From Mucilaginibacter polytrichastri (lineage in GTDB: Bacteria > Bacteroidota > Bacteroidia > Sphingobacteriales > Sphingobacteriaceae): a stretch of 64,000 nucleotides of DNA. Below, piece by piece: positions 14,860 through 24,359 of the stretch (its first letter is position 1; every line of letters starts with the position of its first letter). Below the pieces are notes generated by a model. The model saw nothing but the letters and a program-made list of their open reading frames with translations, searched no databases and was not told the DNA's origin. The stretch lies in NCBI RefSeq assembly GCF_001911425.1, contig NZ_MPPL01000001.1, forward strand, positions 4,233,095 to 4,297,094, read 5' to 3'. Both the position numbers and the translations under genes were made by a program.

Positions 14860-16287
14860 TTAAGACATTTTTAATTTTTTCTGAATGTCGGCTACGTAGC
14901 CTTTAAACTTTTTGTCAGTATCAATCAGGTCTTCTACCGTTTGGCAGGCATAGATCACGGTGGAGTGATCGCGGCCTCCGAAGAAGTTTCCAATAGTTTT
15001 AAGTGAGCTTTTGGTATGCGCTTTGGCCAGGTACATCGATATTTGACGAGCTTGCACAATTTCGCGCTTACGGGTTTGTGACTTCAGCATTTCGATAGGC
15101 ACTTCAAAGTACTCGCAAACCAGGCTCTGGATGTATTCCATCGAAATTTCCTTGGTCGAGTTTTTAACGAAGTTCTTCAGCATTTGCTTAGCCAAAGCCA
15201 GATCAATCTCCTTACGGTTAAGGGTTGATTGTGCTAATAAAGATACCATGGCACCTTCCAGCTCACGTACGTTATTATCGATGTTATGAGCTACGTACTC
15301 GATCACATCATTAGATAGTTCAATACCATCCTGATAGATCTTGTTTTTAAGGATCGCCATACGGGTTTCCAGATCAGGTATTTGCAAATCTGCAGAAAGG
15401 CCCCATTTAAAACGTGATAACAAACGCTCTTCTAAACCAGCCAGATCCTTTGGCGCTTTATCTGATGTGATAATTAGCTGCCTGCCCGATTGATGCAGGT
15501 GGTTAAAAATGTGGAAGAAGAAATCCTGTGTTTTTTCTTTACCGGCAAAATTGTGCACATCATCCATAATTAACACATCAATGGCCTGGTAAAAATTCAC
15601 AAAGTCATTAATGTTGTTGTGCTTTAAGGCGTCAACAAATTGCTGTGTAAATTTCTCGCACGATACATATAGTACTAGCTTATCTGGCAGGGTACGTTTA
15701 ATTTCGTTACCAATGGCTTGTGCCAGGTGGGTTTTACCCAAACCAACACCGCCGTATATCATTAAAGGGTTAAAAGAGGTACCACCCGGTTTGGCAGCAA
15801 CGGCATAACCGGCAGAACGTGCCAAACGGTTACAATCTCCTTCAACAAAGTTTTCGAACGTATAATTTTGATTAAGCTGCGGATCTACGTGCAGCTTTTT
15901 AAGCCCCGGTATTACAAACGGATTTTTGATGTCCTTATTGATAGAGATGGGGATTGGCATTGATTGATTTTTCGCTTCGGCACCATTACCGTTAGAAGGC
16001 ATGTTAGTAGTATATGGTTTACTTGAAGACGATTGTTCTACAACAATATTGTATTCTAACCGGCCTTCGTCACCAAGTTGCTTCTTAATGGTTTTACGCA
16101 GCAACCCTACATAATGTTCTTCTAACCATTCGTAAAAAAATAAACTTGGTACTTGTATCGTCAAAACACTACCGTCAACCCTTAAAGCTTTTATCGGCTC
16201 AAACCAAGTTTTAAAACTCTGAGCCGGGATGTTATCTTTAATGATCTGAAGGCAGCTATTCCAAACGCTAGTACAAGTTTTTTCCAT
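14860..16287 (-). CDS. dnaA: Chromosomal replication initiator DnaA
   Basis: 475 aa. Domain I (1-80, SVWNSCLQIIKDNIPAQSFKTWFEPI), a variable Ser/Asn-rich domain II (85-120), an AAA+ domain with Walker A GGVGLGKTH (179-187) and Walker B VLIMDDVHN (238-246), and C-terminal domain IV with the DnaA-box-binding signature GRDHSTVIYACQTVEDL (about 435-455). It binds DnaA boxes and opens the origin. All functional parts are intact. The 404-bp upstream region is described separately. Confidence 0.97.
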   Translation of the reverse strand: MEKTCTSVWNSCLQIIKDNIPAQSFKTWFEPIKALRVDGSVLTIQVPSLFFYEWLEEHYVGLLRKTIKKQLGDEGRLEYNIVVEQSSSSKPYTTNMPSNGNGAEAKNQSMPIPISINKDIKNPFVIPGLKKLHVDPQLNQNYTFENFVEGDCNRLARSAGYAVAAKPGGTSFNPLMIYGGVGLGKTHLAQAIGNEIKRTLPDKLVLYVSCEKFTQQFVDALKHNNINDFVNFYQAIDVLIMDDVHNFAGKEKTQDFFFHIFNHLHQSGRQLIITSDKAPKDLAGLEERLLSRFKWGLSADLQIPDLETRMAILKNKIYQDGIELSNDVIEYVAHNIDNNVRELEGAMVSLLAQSTLNRKEIDLALAKQMLKNFVKNSTKEISMEYIQSLVCEYFEVPIEMLKSQTRKREIVQARQISMYLAKAHTKSSLKTIGNFFGGRDHSTVIYACQTVEDLIDTDKKFKGYVADIQKKLKMS

Positions 16288-16691
16288 ATATATTTTAATA
16301 AAACACTGATTAGTAACCTACAACAAAACTTAGTTACAGCCCGCTACGGAACATCGAATATTCAGAAAAAAATCGGATTAAAAAATTAAATTTTAAATTT
16401 TTCTAACATTAAATTTATGTTATACTAATGTCAAAAAATGCCTTAAACACCTCAAAAACAAACTTTTCCAAGCATGCCCGTTTTTTCTCTTAATTCTAAT
16501 GTTTTATGATTTTCGTCCTAAGAAAATTAACCACAGTGACGAATAACTAACAATTGTTAACAACCCAAGATAGCAACTTTTACGCCATTTTTAGTTGTTT
16601 TTACCCCTAAATTTACAAGTGCCTGCAATGGCGGTTATTATATTTTTTCAGTCGATTTAGGTGCTGTCAGCAGGCCGACAAAACACACTAA
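16288..16691. promoter_or_regulatory. AT-rich dnaA upstream region
   Basis: 404 bp without a gene. It holds an AT-rich block (about 16375-16425), a single TTAACCACA (16527-16535, one base from a DnaA box), and overlapping palindromes TAACAATTGTTA (16548-16559) and TTGTTAACAA (16554-16563). It presumably carries the dnaA promoter. There are too few DnaA-box-like sites to call it oriC. Confidence 0.4.
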
Positions 16692-18230
16692 TTAATACTC
16701 GCCAAACACACTTCGCAGCACATCTGCTATCTCACCCAGGGTGGCGTAAGCTTCAACTGCCCGTAATATATAGGGCATCAAATTCTCATCTCCTGCGGCT
16801 GCTACCTTTAGTTGTTCTAATAAAAGAACAACTTCACTTTTAACGCGCTGTGCTTTTAAATGTTTCAGTTTTTCTACCTGATGTGTCCGAATGGAGTCAT
16901 CAACCCTAAATACATCCTTTAAGTGAACGGCTTCTTCCGTAAACCGGTTTACACCAACCAGTACCCGCTCATTACTTTCTATATCCTTTTGATACTGATA
17001 GGCTGATGCAGCAATTTCACGCTGCATGTAATCCTGCTCAATGGCTTTTACAGACCCACCCATGGCATCTATCTTGTCTATGTAGATCTGCGCGGCAGCT
17101 TCAATTTCATCGGTAAGTGATTCTACAAAGTAAGACCCAGCCAGGGGATCGACCGTATCGGTAACGCCGCTTTCAAAAGCAATGATCTGCTGGGTGCGCA
17201 ACGCTATTTTAGCGGCCTCTTCGGTAGGCAGCGACAAGGCCTCGTCATAACCATTAGTATGCAACGATTGCGTACCGCCCAGCACAGCTGCCATGGCCTG
17301 GTTGCTCACCCTCACTATATTATTTAAAGGTTGCTGCGCCGTTAAAGTTGACCCACCGGTTTGTGTATGAAACCGCAGCTTTTGCGCCGATGCATCTGTT
17401 GCACCGAGACCTTTAGTTATATGCGCCCACATACGCCGGGCTGCCCTAAACTTGGCAATCTCTTCGAAAAAATTATTATGGCAGTTAAAAAAGAATGATA
17501 ACCGTTTGGCAAATACATTAATATCGAGGCCTTTGCTTTGTGCGGCTTGCAAATAAGCTTTGCCATTAGCCAGTGTAAAAGCCAGCTCTTGCACGGCGGT
17601 TGAGCCCGCTTCGCGGATATGGTAACCCGAGATAGATATGGTGTTCCATTTGGGTACCTCTGTACTGCAATAAGCAAAAACATCGGTAATTAATCGCATG
17701 GATGGCGCGGGCGGATAGATATAGGTACCGCGCGCGGCGTACTCCTTTAAAATGTCATTCTGTATAGTGCCGGATAACTGCTTCAGATCTGCCCCTTGCT
17801 TTTTGGCCAGGGCAATATACATAGCCAGCAAAATACTGGCGGTGGCATTAATAGTCATGGAGGTGGTAATGTTTTGCAGGGTAATGCCCTCAAACAAAAT
17901 CTCGATATCCATTAACGAGTCAATAGCTACGCCAACTTTACCAACTTCCCCTTCGGATAGCTCATGATCCGAATCGTAACCGATCTGGGTTGGCAGGTCG
18001 AACGCTACCGACAAACCTGTGGTGCCTTGTTGCAGCAGGTAATGATAACGCTTGTTAGATTCTTCGGCGGTAGAGAAACCGGCATATTGCCGCATGGTCC
18101 ACAATTTACCGCGATACATATCGGGCTGTACGCCCCTGGTGTATGGAAACTCGCCGGGTACTTCGCCCCCCTCTGCTTTATATACAGGTTTAATTTCTAT
18201 ACCCGATGAGGTGACCCTTTTCTCCGCCAT
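16692..18230 (-). CDS. Methylmalonyl-CoA mutase-type large subunit (catalytic barrel only)
   Basis: 512 aa covering the acyl-CoA-binding TIM barrel: YTRGVQPDMYRGKLWTMRQYAGFSTAEESN (about 30-60), GLSVAFDLPTQIGYDSD (about 72-90), ISISGYHIREAGSTAVQELAF (about 200-220), HTQTGGSTLTAQQPLNNIVR (about 290-310). There is no C-terminal cobalamin-binding domain, so it needs a separate B12 subunit, which is not in the window. The Tyr in the DMY segment sits where methylmalonyl-CoA mutases carry Tyr89, favouring methylmalonyl/succinyl-CoA over isobutyryl-CoA. It is 3 bp downstream of a DUF-type membrane protein. Family certain, substrate inferred. Confidence 0.88.
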   Translation of the reverse strand: MAEKRVTSSGIEIKPVYKAEGGEVPGEFPYTRGVQPDMYRGKLWTMRQYAGFSTAEESNKRYHYLLQQGTTGLSVAFDLPTQIGYDSDHELSEGEVGKVGVAIDSLMDIEILFEGITLQNITTSMTINATASILLAMYIALAKKQGADLKQLSGTIQNDILKEYAARGTYIYPPAPSMRLITDVFAYCSTEVPKWNTISISGYHIREAGSTAVQELAFTLANGKAYLQAAQSKGLDINVFAKRLSFFFNCHNNFFEEIAKFRAARRMWAHITKGLGATDASAQKLRFHTQTGGSTLTAQQPLNNIVRVSNQAMAAVLGGTQSLHTNGYDEALSLPTEEAAKIALRTQQIIAFESGVTDTVDPLAGSYFVESLTDEIEAAAQIYIDKIDAMGGSVKAIEQDYMQREIAASAYQYQKDIESNERVLVGVNRFTEEAVHLKDVFRVDDSIRTHQVEKLKHLKAQRVKSEVVLLLEQLKVAAAGDENLMPYILRAVEAYATLGEIADVLRSVFGEY

Positions 18231-18233
18231 AAT

Positions 18234-18764
18234 TTAGAATATAAAGTCCAGGTCTTTTTTAATCATAGCAGTGGCAATATCGTACGGGTCTGTTTCCAGT
18301 TGATTTAAGTGGGTCAGCATTAACCTGCTTACATCCATCCCTGTTGCATTTTCGGGCAGGGTGCGTATTACGTTGTTAAACAGGTTTATGGTATCTTCTT
18401 TTACCTTTTTAACCACCTGCCAGGCTTCGTTACTCACATAAATTTGCTGGCTGATGTTGTGCTGATACTCGGTACTGATCTCATTCAAGACAATAACATG
18501 CAGCTCTTGCGGGGTATAAGCCGGGGCATTAATGCGCACCAGCAGGTTAGATGGATTAACACGTTCTATCAACAAAACCATGCGCTCATAAGCCTGCAAA
18601 CGCAGTGGCAGGGTTTGGTTACTGATTGATTTCTTTATCTCGAGAATCTGGATACGCTCGGCCCTTTGGATGTACGGCTTAATTAAAACAAAGGCAACGC
18701 CCACAACACCTAAGCCCGCAATAAGGTACTTCAAAATATCCAGCAGGTAATTGATTGAAATCAT
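18234..18764 (-). CDS. Membrane-anchored protein of unknown function
   Basis: 176 aa. One N-terminal transmembrane helix (YLIAGLGVVGVAFVLIKPYI, about 12-31) is followed by a soluble helical domain (LRLQAYERMVLLIERVNPSNLL and EISTEYQHNISQQIYVSNEAWQVVKKVKEDTINLFNNV). It resembles conserved Bacteroidota proteins of no known function. It lies 3 bp upstream of the mutase gene, so the two are probably co-transcribed. Its role in that pathway is not evident. Confidence 0.75.
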   Translation of the reverse strand: MISINYLLDILKYLIAGLGVVGVAFVLIKPYIQRAERIQILEIKKSISNQTLPLRLQAYERMVLLIERVNPSNLLVRINAPAYTPQELHVIVLNEISTEYQHNISQQIYVSNEAWQVVKKVKEDTINLFNNVIRTLPENATGMDVSRLMLTHLNQLETDPYDIATAMIKKDLDFIF

Positions 18765-18832
18765 GTGTAAATGTAAAATGTTAGGTAACGGTCAAATAAA
18801 AGGTTACTGCAACAAAAATCTGCATTTTAGCT

Positions 18833-18840
18833 TATATTTG
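18833..18840 (+). promoter_or_regulatory. -7 element TATATTTG of the IscA-type gene
   Basis: A perfect TAnnTTTG, 22 nt before the ATG at 18863. Confidence 0.6.
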
Positions 18841-18862
18841 TATAGCTAAATAAAAATATAAG

Positions 18863-19216
18863 ATGAGTACTGTTGTTGAAACCTTAGTGGCGCCTGTTAC
18901 TTTTACCGATGGTGCTATAAAAGAGATAAAAAAATTAAAATACCAGCAAGAGCTGAATGACGATTTTGGCCTGCGCATTGGTGTTGAAGGTGGTGGTTGT
19001 GCCGGTATGAATTATATACTTGGCTTTGACCAACTGAAAGACGGCGACCAGATCTATATGATTAATGACGTTAAAGTTTATATGCACAAGGCACATGGCA
19101 TGTACCTGGCCGGCATGCAAATTGATTTTCAGGATGGCTTAAACGCCCGTGGCTTTACCTTTAATAACCCAAATGCTGCCAGCACTTGCGGTTGCGGAAC
19201 ATCATTTTCGGTATAA
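18863..19216 (+). CDS. HesB/IscA-type iron-sulfur cluster assembly protein
   Basis: 117 aa. The three ligand cysteines are present: C46 in GGGCAGMNY, and C109 and C111 in STCGCGTSF. The family carries Fe-S clusters or iron to target apoproteins (A-type carrier). It sits alone under its own TATATTTG promoter, not in an isc or suf operon. A strong convergent terminator follows. IscA, ErpA and SufA cannot be told apart from sequence alone. Confidence 0.92.
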   Translation: MSTVVETLVAPVTFTDGAIKEIKKLKYQQELNDDFGLRIGVEGGGCAGMNYILGFDQLKDGDQIYMINDVKVYMHKAHGMYLAGMQIDFQDGLNARGFTFNNPNAASTCGCGTSFSV

Positions 19217-19238
19217 AGGTCATTCCTTTTTTGATCTG

Positions 19239-19281
19239 GACAACAGCAGCGTAATTAACTATTGCGCTGCTGTTGTTTTTT
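19239..19281. terminator. Terminator overlapping the end of the TlpA-like gene
   Basis: ACAACAGCAGCG (19240-19251) pairs with CGCTGCTGTTGT (19265-19276), followed by TTTTT on the plus strand. It ends the IscA-type gene, and its right arm lies inside the last codons of the opposite-strand TlpA-like gene. Confidence 0.75.
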
Positions 19282-20023
19282 CTGTTGCTGCCAACGCTGC
19301 ATCTATAGTTTTTCGCATCCAATATACATTATTCATGTGCCCGCCTTCGCTGGAGTAAGCCACTTTTTCGTCCTTGTCAATTATCGCGTTGGTAGGATAC
19401 AACCGCACTCCGTATTTCCCTGCTATATACCTGCCATTGTCTATTACATGATATTTAAACGGAGTGGTTTTTAGAAAGTCTTTCAAATCATAAGCCTCAT
19501 CTAAAGCAACAGCCACAAATACTACATTGGGGTTGTCTTTATAATGGTCAACCAACTTATTAAGGTCCGGGATTTCTGCACGACATGGCGGGCAACCGAT
19601 AAACCAAAAGTTGAGTACTATAACCTTACCCGGCATCTTTTTTAGATCAAGCTTTTCGCCGGCCATGTCTTTTTCTTTGAAAGGATTAAAAACGCTGCCA
19701 ATTACAAACTGCTTACTCTCAGCCGGCTTGGGCATTGCTACCATCATCGCATCCTTTTCCTGCTCCGATCGTTGGCTTATAATATATATCATCGAATCGG
19801 GCTTAATATTGTACGACCTCATGTTATAATCGCCAGACGTGAGTAGCTTTCGCCAAACCACATAAGGGTATACAGTACCACTTGAATCTTTAACTATCGT
19901 ATTTTCATCAGGCGGATGAAACCGGCCAGGTTGTGCGGTTGCTTTTGAATTTGACTGTTGCGCCAAAGCGGTGGTTAAAATACCAAACCAAGCAATTGTA
20001 AATAATAAGGTCAGCTTTTTCAT
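19259..20023 (-). CDS. TlpA-like thioredoxin-fold protein, secreted
   Basis: 254 aa. Signal peptide (MKKLTLLFTIAWFGILTTALAQ), a 90-residue N-terminal region, then an AhpC/TSA-thioredoxin domain: KVIVLNFWFIGCPPCRAEIPDLNKL with the redox pair C144/C147, the VFVAVALDE strand and the cis-Pro loop KYGVRLYPTNAIIDK (about 205-220). It probably reduces or exchanges disulfides in the periplasm. The last codons (EKTTAAQ) are made by the terminator hairpin. Target unknown. Confidence 0.88.
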   Translation of the reverse strand: MKKLTLLFTIAWFGILTTALAQQSNSKATAQPGRFHPPDENTIVKDSSGTVYPYVVWRKLLTSGDYNMRSYNIKPDSMIYIISQRSEQEKDAMMVAMPKPAESKQFVIGSVFNPFKEKDMAGEKLDLKKMPGKVIVLNFWFIGCPPCRAEIPDLNKLVDHYKDNPNVVFVAVALDEAYDLKDFLKTTPFKYHVIDNGRYIAGKYGVRLYPTNAIIDKDEKVAYSSEGGHMNNVYWMRKTIDAALAATEKTTAAQ

Positions 20024-20110
20024 AATTGAAAAATGTGATTAGGTTAGATCTAAATATATTTATATTATCGTTCGAAAACAAATTTACTAAGCCATTGCTA
20101 TAATATCCAT

Positions 20111-21202
20111 ATGAAAACCCTGTTCAGTTTTGTTCTTTTTATCCTGATAAATACCGGCACCTTTGCCCAATTAAAACCCGGCTTCGACCCACAGGAATAT
20201 TTAGAGATGCTTCGCGCCTCAAAACAACAGAGCGATACTGCTTTAAAGAAAGATAAAACTCCATTACCACTTCGTTTTAAACAGATATACCATTCACCTA
20301 TCGGCCCGCTGCAAAACCGCTGGGATTTATTTACCTACGGCGAAACAGCCGCCATAGTTATACGCGGCACAACCGTAGCGCCAAGCAGCTGGATGGAAAA
20401 CTTTTATGCCGCTATGGTGCCGGCCACCGGGCAACTACATATTAATGATAGCACCACCTTTAATTATCATTTGGCGCAAAACCCTAAAGCCGCCGTGCAT
20501 GTAGGCTGGTTATTAGGCATGGCCTACCTATCTAAAACCATTGTACCGCAAATTAATAAACTATACGCCGAGCAACACATTAAAAGCTTTATCATTTTCG
20601 GGCATAGCCAGGGTGGGGCTATTGCCTATTTGTTGCGCTCTTACATTGCCGATTTGCAGGACCAAAAAGTTATACCTGCCGATATTACCTTTAAAACCTA
20701 TTGCAGCGCACCACCTAAACCCGGCAATACCTATTACGCTTACGATTACGAATACCTTACCCGCGGCGGCTGGGGATTGGCTGTGGTTAATATTTTAGAC
20801 TGGGTACCCGAAACTCCCTTCTCGGTACAAACCCTTAGCGATTTCAATGCGGTAAACCCATTTAAAGACGTAAGTACCATTGTGGGCAAGCAAAAGTTTT
20901 TTGTACGGCTTTATTTAAATCATGTTTATAACCAGCTTAAAAAGCCATCGTACAAAGCGCAGAAAAACTATGAGAAATACCTGGGGCACAAGGTATATAG
21001 TTTTATTAAAAAAGAGATGCCACAGCTGGCAGAACCTGACTATGCACAAACCAACAATTACGTGCGTTGCGGCACGCCGGTTATTTTAGTGCCCGATAAT
21101 AATTACAGTAAAATTTTTGCGGAAGATCCTAAAAACCTGGTATTGCACCACCTGTTTTACCCCTATTATTACCTTACCCAACAAATTTATTTACATAACT
21201 GA
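20111..21202 (+). CDS. Secreted class 3-like lipase family protein
   Basis: 363 aa. Signal peptide (MKTLFSFVLFILINTGTFAQ). The alpha/beta hydrolase core contains AAIVIRGTTVAPSSWMENF (about 79-98; oxyanion-hole region) and the nucleophile elbow IIFGHSQGGA with Ser166. Asp and His partners probably lie at DWVPETPF (about 235) and HHLFYPYYYL near the end. Family 3 lipases split acylglycerols or other esters. Stand-alone gene. The substrate is not known. Confidence 0.82.
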   Translation: MKTLFSFVLFILINTGTFAQLKPGFDPQEYLEMLRASKQQSDTALKKDKTPLPLRFKQIYHSPIGPLQNRWDLFTYGETAAIVIRGTTVAPSSWMENFYAAMVPATGQLHINDSTTFNYHLAQNPKAAVHVGWLLGMAYLSKTIVPQINKLYAEQHIKSFIIFGHSQGGAIAYLLRSYIADLQDQKVIPADITFKTYCSAPPKPGNTYYAYDYEYLTRGGWGLAVVNILDWVPETPFSVQTLSDFNAVNPFKDVSTIVGKQKFFVRLYLNHVYNQLKKPSYKAQKNYEKYLGHKVYSFIKKEMPQLAEPDYAQTNNYVRCGTPVILVPDNNYSKIFAEDPKNLVLHHLFYPYYYLTQQIYLHN

Positions 21203-21268
21203 TAAAGTACTGTAACAATGCATACAGGCCGGTGGTCTAACCCCCGTATAAATTCATAATTTTATAGC

Positions 21269-22510
21269 ATGCCTGTACAAACCAGCTTTAAAGAGAATGT
21301 GGCTATAGCCCTGCAATCCATTAGTGGCAACAGGCTGCGCACCTCCCTTACCGCCTTAATTATTGCCATTGGTATTATGGCGCTGGTTGGCATTTTAACC
21401 GCTATTGAGGGCATTAGCCAGTGGACAAATGAGGCTTTCTCCAGCATGGGGGCCAATTCGTTCACTATCCGTAACCGGGGCTCGGGCATTAGCTTTGGCG
21501 ATGGCGGGCACCGTAAATACTACAAGGCCATACGCTATGATGAGGCCGAAAGGTTTAAGAAAAATTTTAACTTACCAGTCCAGATCTCCATCAATACCTA
21601 TGCATCACAAGCTGCAACAGCAAAATACGGCGATCTTAAAACGAACCCTAATACCGTAATTTTGGGTGCCGATGAAAATTACTTACTAACCGGCGGTTAT
21701 AAACTGGCTGCGGGTCGTAATTTTTCATCGTCAGAATTAGAGCATGGTACCAACGTTGTAATTATTGGCGACGATATCCGCAAACGTTTATTTAAGGCAG
21801 AAAGCCCCATCAACAAGTTGATGCTGATAGGTGCCAATAAATTCAGGGTTATTGGGTTATTGCAAACCAAAGGATCAAGCGCAGGCCTTGGTGGCGATAA
21901 GATCTGCATTATCCCGGTATTTAAGGCCAAGCAAATAACCACCAGCACCAACCCATCATTTACCATAAGTGTAATGGTAAATACACCGGGCGCGCTTGAA
22001 GCCACAACCGGCGAAGCCACTTCGGCATTCCGCAATATCCGTGGTTTAACTGTTGATAAGGATAACAATTTTGAAATTACCCGGAGCGACTCGGTCCAGC
22101 AGCAATTGGCTGGTCAGCTTGCGGGGATACAGCTTGCCGGTTTTGCTGTGGGTATTATAACCCTGCTTGGCGCAGCTATTGGCTTAATGAACATTATGCT
22201 GGTATCGGTAACCGAGCGTACCCGCGAAATTGGCGTACGCAAAGCCATTGGCGCAACACCATCCATTATACGCAAGCAATTTTTAATTGAAGCCATTGTA
22301 ATATGCCTTATTGGCTGCATAGGCGGTATTATACTAGGTATGGGTGTAGGCAACCTGATAGCCATACAAATTAGCGGGCACTTTGTAGTACCCTGGATGT
22401 GGCTGTTTGTAGCCCTGTTAATTTGTACCGGTATTGGCTTGGGTTCGGGGTATTATCCGGCAAAAAAAGCGTCGAAACTCGACCCTGTTGAAGCCCTGCG
22501 CTACGAATAA
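21269..22510 (+). CDS. ABC transporter permease, MacB/FtsX type
   Basis: 413 aa. An N-terminal membrane helix (RLRTSLTALIIAIGIMALVGILTAIEG, about 20-46), a MacB-like periplasmic core domain (about 55-280), and three C-terminal helices (AGFAVGIITLLGAAIGLMNIML; ICLIGCIGGIILGMGVGNLI; WLFVALLICTGIGLGSGYYPA). The TERTREIGVRKAIGAT loop is the family signature. It needs an ATPase partner, none being adjacent. Such MacB-like permeases move lipoproteins, peptides or drugs across the envelope or act as mechanotransmission parts. A terminator lies downstream inside the next gene. Confidence 0.88.
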   Translation: MPVQTSFKENVAIALQSISGNRLRTSLTALIIAIGIMALVGILTAIEGISQWTNEAFSSMGANSFTIRNRGSGISFGDGGHRKYYKAIRYDEAERFKKNFNLPVQISINTYASQAATAKYGDLKTNPNTVILGADENYLLTGGYKLAAGRNFSSSELEHGTNVVIIGDDIRKRLFKAESPINKLMLIGANKFRVIGLLQTKGSSAGLGGDKICIIPVFKAKQITTSTNPSFTISVMVNTPGALEATTGEATSAFRNIRGLTVDKDNNFEITRSDSVQQQLAGQLAGIQLAGFAVGIITLLGAAIGLMNIMLVSVTERTREIGVRKAIGATPSIIRKQFLIEAIVICLIGCIGGIILGMGVGNLIAIQISGHFVVPWMWLFVALLICTGIGLGSGYYPAKKASKLDPVEALRYE

Positions 22511-22534
22511 TAAATACTGAAGCTTAACTATTAA

Positions 22535-23287
22535 CTATAATAACAAATTGTTTTTTAAAGGCTGCTGGTCAAACAGCAGCTTTTTTAAATAAGGTTCTCT
22601 TAACGTATCTTCAAATGCCGCTGCGTGGCGCGGATGATGCATATCGCTCGATATAAAATCAATTAACTGCGCATCTATCAGCTCTTGTGCAGTTTGCTTA
22701 CAGCTCTGGCCATAATAGCCAACAATTGAATTGGTATTTAACTGCAGCAAGCTTCCCCATTCCCTCATCTCTATATATTCCTTCATGGTTAAATAAGGGT
22801 ATCGTTCGGGGTGGGCCAGGATAGGCCGGTAACCATTTGCCCGCATTTTTTTAATAATATCAATAATGGCTGGCGGCTTGCTTACAAACGACAGCTCAAA
22901 TAAAACGTAATTATCGCCCATCGTTATTAACGTCCCTTCGTCAATCCGTTTTTCAAACAGCTCATCATACATATGTTCGGCAGCAGCGCTAATGTCGATA
23001 TCTATACGTTCTTCACTCAATTTAGCCTTCAACAAATTGAGTGAGGCGTTAATTGTTTCCGGCGTATTCTTGTATAAATCGGCCATAACGTGTGGCGTGG
23101 CAATAATTTTCTTTATGCCCAGATCCATCATTTTTTGGATAAGTACGATAGATTCTTCTACCGTTTGTGCGCCATCATCTATACCTGGCAGTACATGCGA
23201 GTGCATATCAACTGCTATGCTGTCGTAATTAAACCCAACAACCGGGATATCGGCATCTTTCTTTTTCCGCTTAAAAAGCCCGAACAT
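22535..23287 (-). CDS. CpsB/YwqE-type tyrosine-protein phosphatase (PHP domain)
   Basis: 250 aa. PHP metal motifs: DMHSHVLPGIDDGAQ (about 27-41), IIATPHVMADLY (about 62-73), LAHPERYPYL (about 160) and SSDMHHPRHAAAF (about 215). This is the manganese-dependent phosphatase family that dephosphorylates tyrosine kinases of capsule and exopolysaccharide export. It lies 2 bp downstream of the rmlB stop and in the same direction as rmlB and galE, which fits an exopolysaccharide role (context). Its 3' end contains a terminator hairpin for the opposing ABC gene. Confidence 0.88.
   Translation of the reverse strand: MFGLFKRKKKDADIPVVGFNYDSIAVDMHSHVLPGIDDGAQTVEESIVLIQKMMDLGIKKIIATPHVMADLYKNTPETINASLNLLKAKLSEERIDIDISAAAEHMYDELFEKRIDEGTLITMGDNYVLFELSFVSKPPAIIDIIKKMRANGYRPILAHPERYPYLTMKEYIEMREWGSLLQLNTNSIVGYYGQSCKQTAQELIDAQLIDFISSDMHHPRHAAAFEDTLREPYLKKLLFDQQPLKNNLLL
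22557..22586 (+). terminator. Terminator of the ABC permease gene, inside the opposing CDS
   Basis: GCTGCTG (22561-22567), loop GTCAAA, CAGCAGC (22574-22580), then TTTTTT. The same bases encode residues near the C-terminus of the phosphatase on the minus strand. Confidence 0.75.
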
Positions 23288-23289
23288 AC

Positions 23290-24342
23290 TTATCTGTTTG
23301 CGTACTGGCTTTGATAATATTGCTGGTAGTTACCAGTTGTTACATCATTAAGCCACTCTTCGTTTTCTAAAAACCAATCTACTGTTTTCTCCAGGCCTTC
23401 CTCAAAAGTCACACTCGGTGTCCAGCCCAGTTCGTTTTTCAATTTGGTGGCATCAATGGCATAACGCAGATCGTGCCCTGCACGGTCGGTTACAAAAGTG
23501 ATCAGCTTGGCGGATTCGCCTTCTGGCCTGCCCAGTTTTTTATCTAAAATTGCGCATAGGGTATGGATTAGGTCGATATTTTTCCACTCGTTATGGCCGC
23601 CAATATTATAAGTAGCGCCGGCTTTAGCTTCGTGGAAAATTAGTTCTATTGCACGGGCATGGTCTTCAACCCATAACCAATCGCGGATGTTTTCGCCTTT
23701 ACCGTAAACCGGCACCGCTTTATTTTGCTTAATGTTATGGATGGCCAACGGAATCAGTTTCTCCGGAAAGTGGAATGAGCCGTAGTTATTTGAGCAGTTA
23801 GAGATCACTACATCCATACCATAAGTATCATGATAAGCACGCACAAAATGATCTGACCCAGCCTTTGAAGCAGAGTATGGCGAATGCGGATCATAAGCGG
23901 TAGTCTCGGTAAACATACCGGTTTCGCCTAATGTACCGTAAACCTCATCGGTTGATACATGGTAAAAACGGTGCTGATCGTATTCGTCTTTCCACACGTG
24001 GCGTGCTGCATTTAACAGGTTAACCGTACCAATTACATTGGTCATCACAAACTCCAGGGGGTTAATGATAGAACGGTCTACGTGCGACTCGGCTGCCAGA
24101 TGGATCACTGCATAGGGCTGTACCTCGTCAAACAAGTTCTGGATAAAGGCTGCATCAACAATATCACCCTTAACAAAACTGTAATTAGGTTCGTTCTCAA
24201 TATCCTTTAAGTTAGCCAGGTTACCGGCATAAGTTAATTTATCGAGGTTGATGATATGGTATTCGGGGTGGTTTTTAACAAAGCGGCGCACTACGTGCGA
24301 ACCGATAAAACCTGCCCCACCGGTGATGATAATTTTTTTCAT
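23290..24342 (-). CDS. rfbB: dTDP-glucose 4,6-dehydratase
   Basis: 350 aa from the ATG at 24340-24342 (MKKIIITGGAGFIGSH); a longer open frame upstream overlaps galE and lacks domain sense. The NAD-binding GGAGFIGSH motif is at 8-16. Further motifs: HLAAESHVDRSI (about 83), VSTDEVYGTLG (about 133), the active-site YSASKAGSDHFVRAYHDTYG (Tyr/Lys near 160-164) and SNCSNNYG (about 185). It makes dTDP-4-keto-6-deoxyglucose for rhamnose or other deoxysugars. Same strand as galE (upstream) and the PHP phosphatase (downstream): a surface-polysaccharide cluster. Confidence 0.95.
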   Translation of the reverse strand: MKKIIITGGAGFIGSHVVRRFVKNHPEYHIINLDKLTYAGNLANLKDIENEPNYSFVKGDIVDAAFIQNLFDEVQPYAVIHLAAESHVDRSIINPLEFVMTNVIGTVNLLNAARHVWKDEYDQHRFYHVSTDEVYGTLGETGMFTETTAYDPHSPYSASKAGSDHFVRAYHDTYGMDVVISNCSNNYGSFHFPEKLIPLAIHNIKQNKAVPVYGKGENIRDWLWVEDHARAIELIFHEAKAGATYNIGGHNEWKNIDLIHTLCAILDKKLGRPEGESAKLITFVTDRAGHDLRYAIDATKLKNELGWTPSVTFEEGLEKTVDWFLENEEWLNDVTTGNYQQYYQSQYANR

Positions 24343-24359
24343 GTTATTAGTAATACGTA

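Noticed and set aside
16288..16691. oriC next to dnaA
   Set aside because: Only one near-match DnaA box and two short palindromes are visible, so the evidence is too thin. A GC-skew plot of the whole chromosome would decide.
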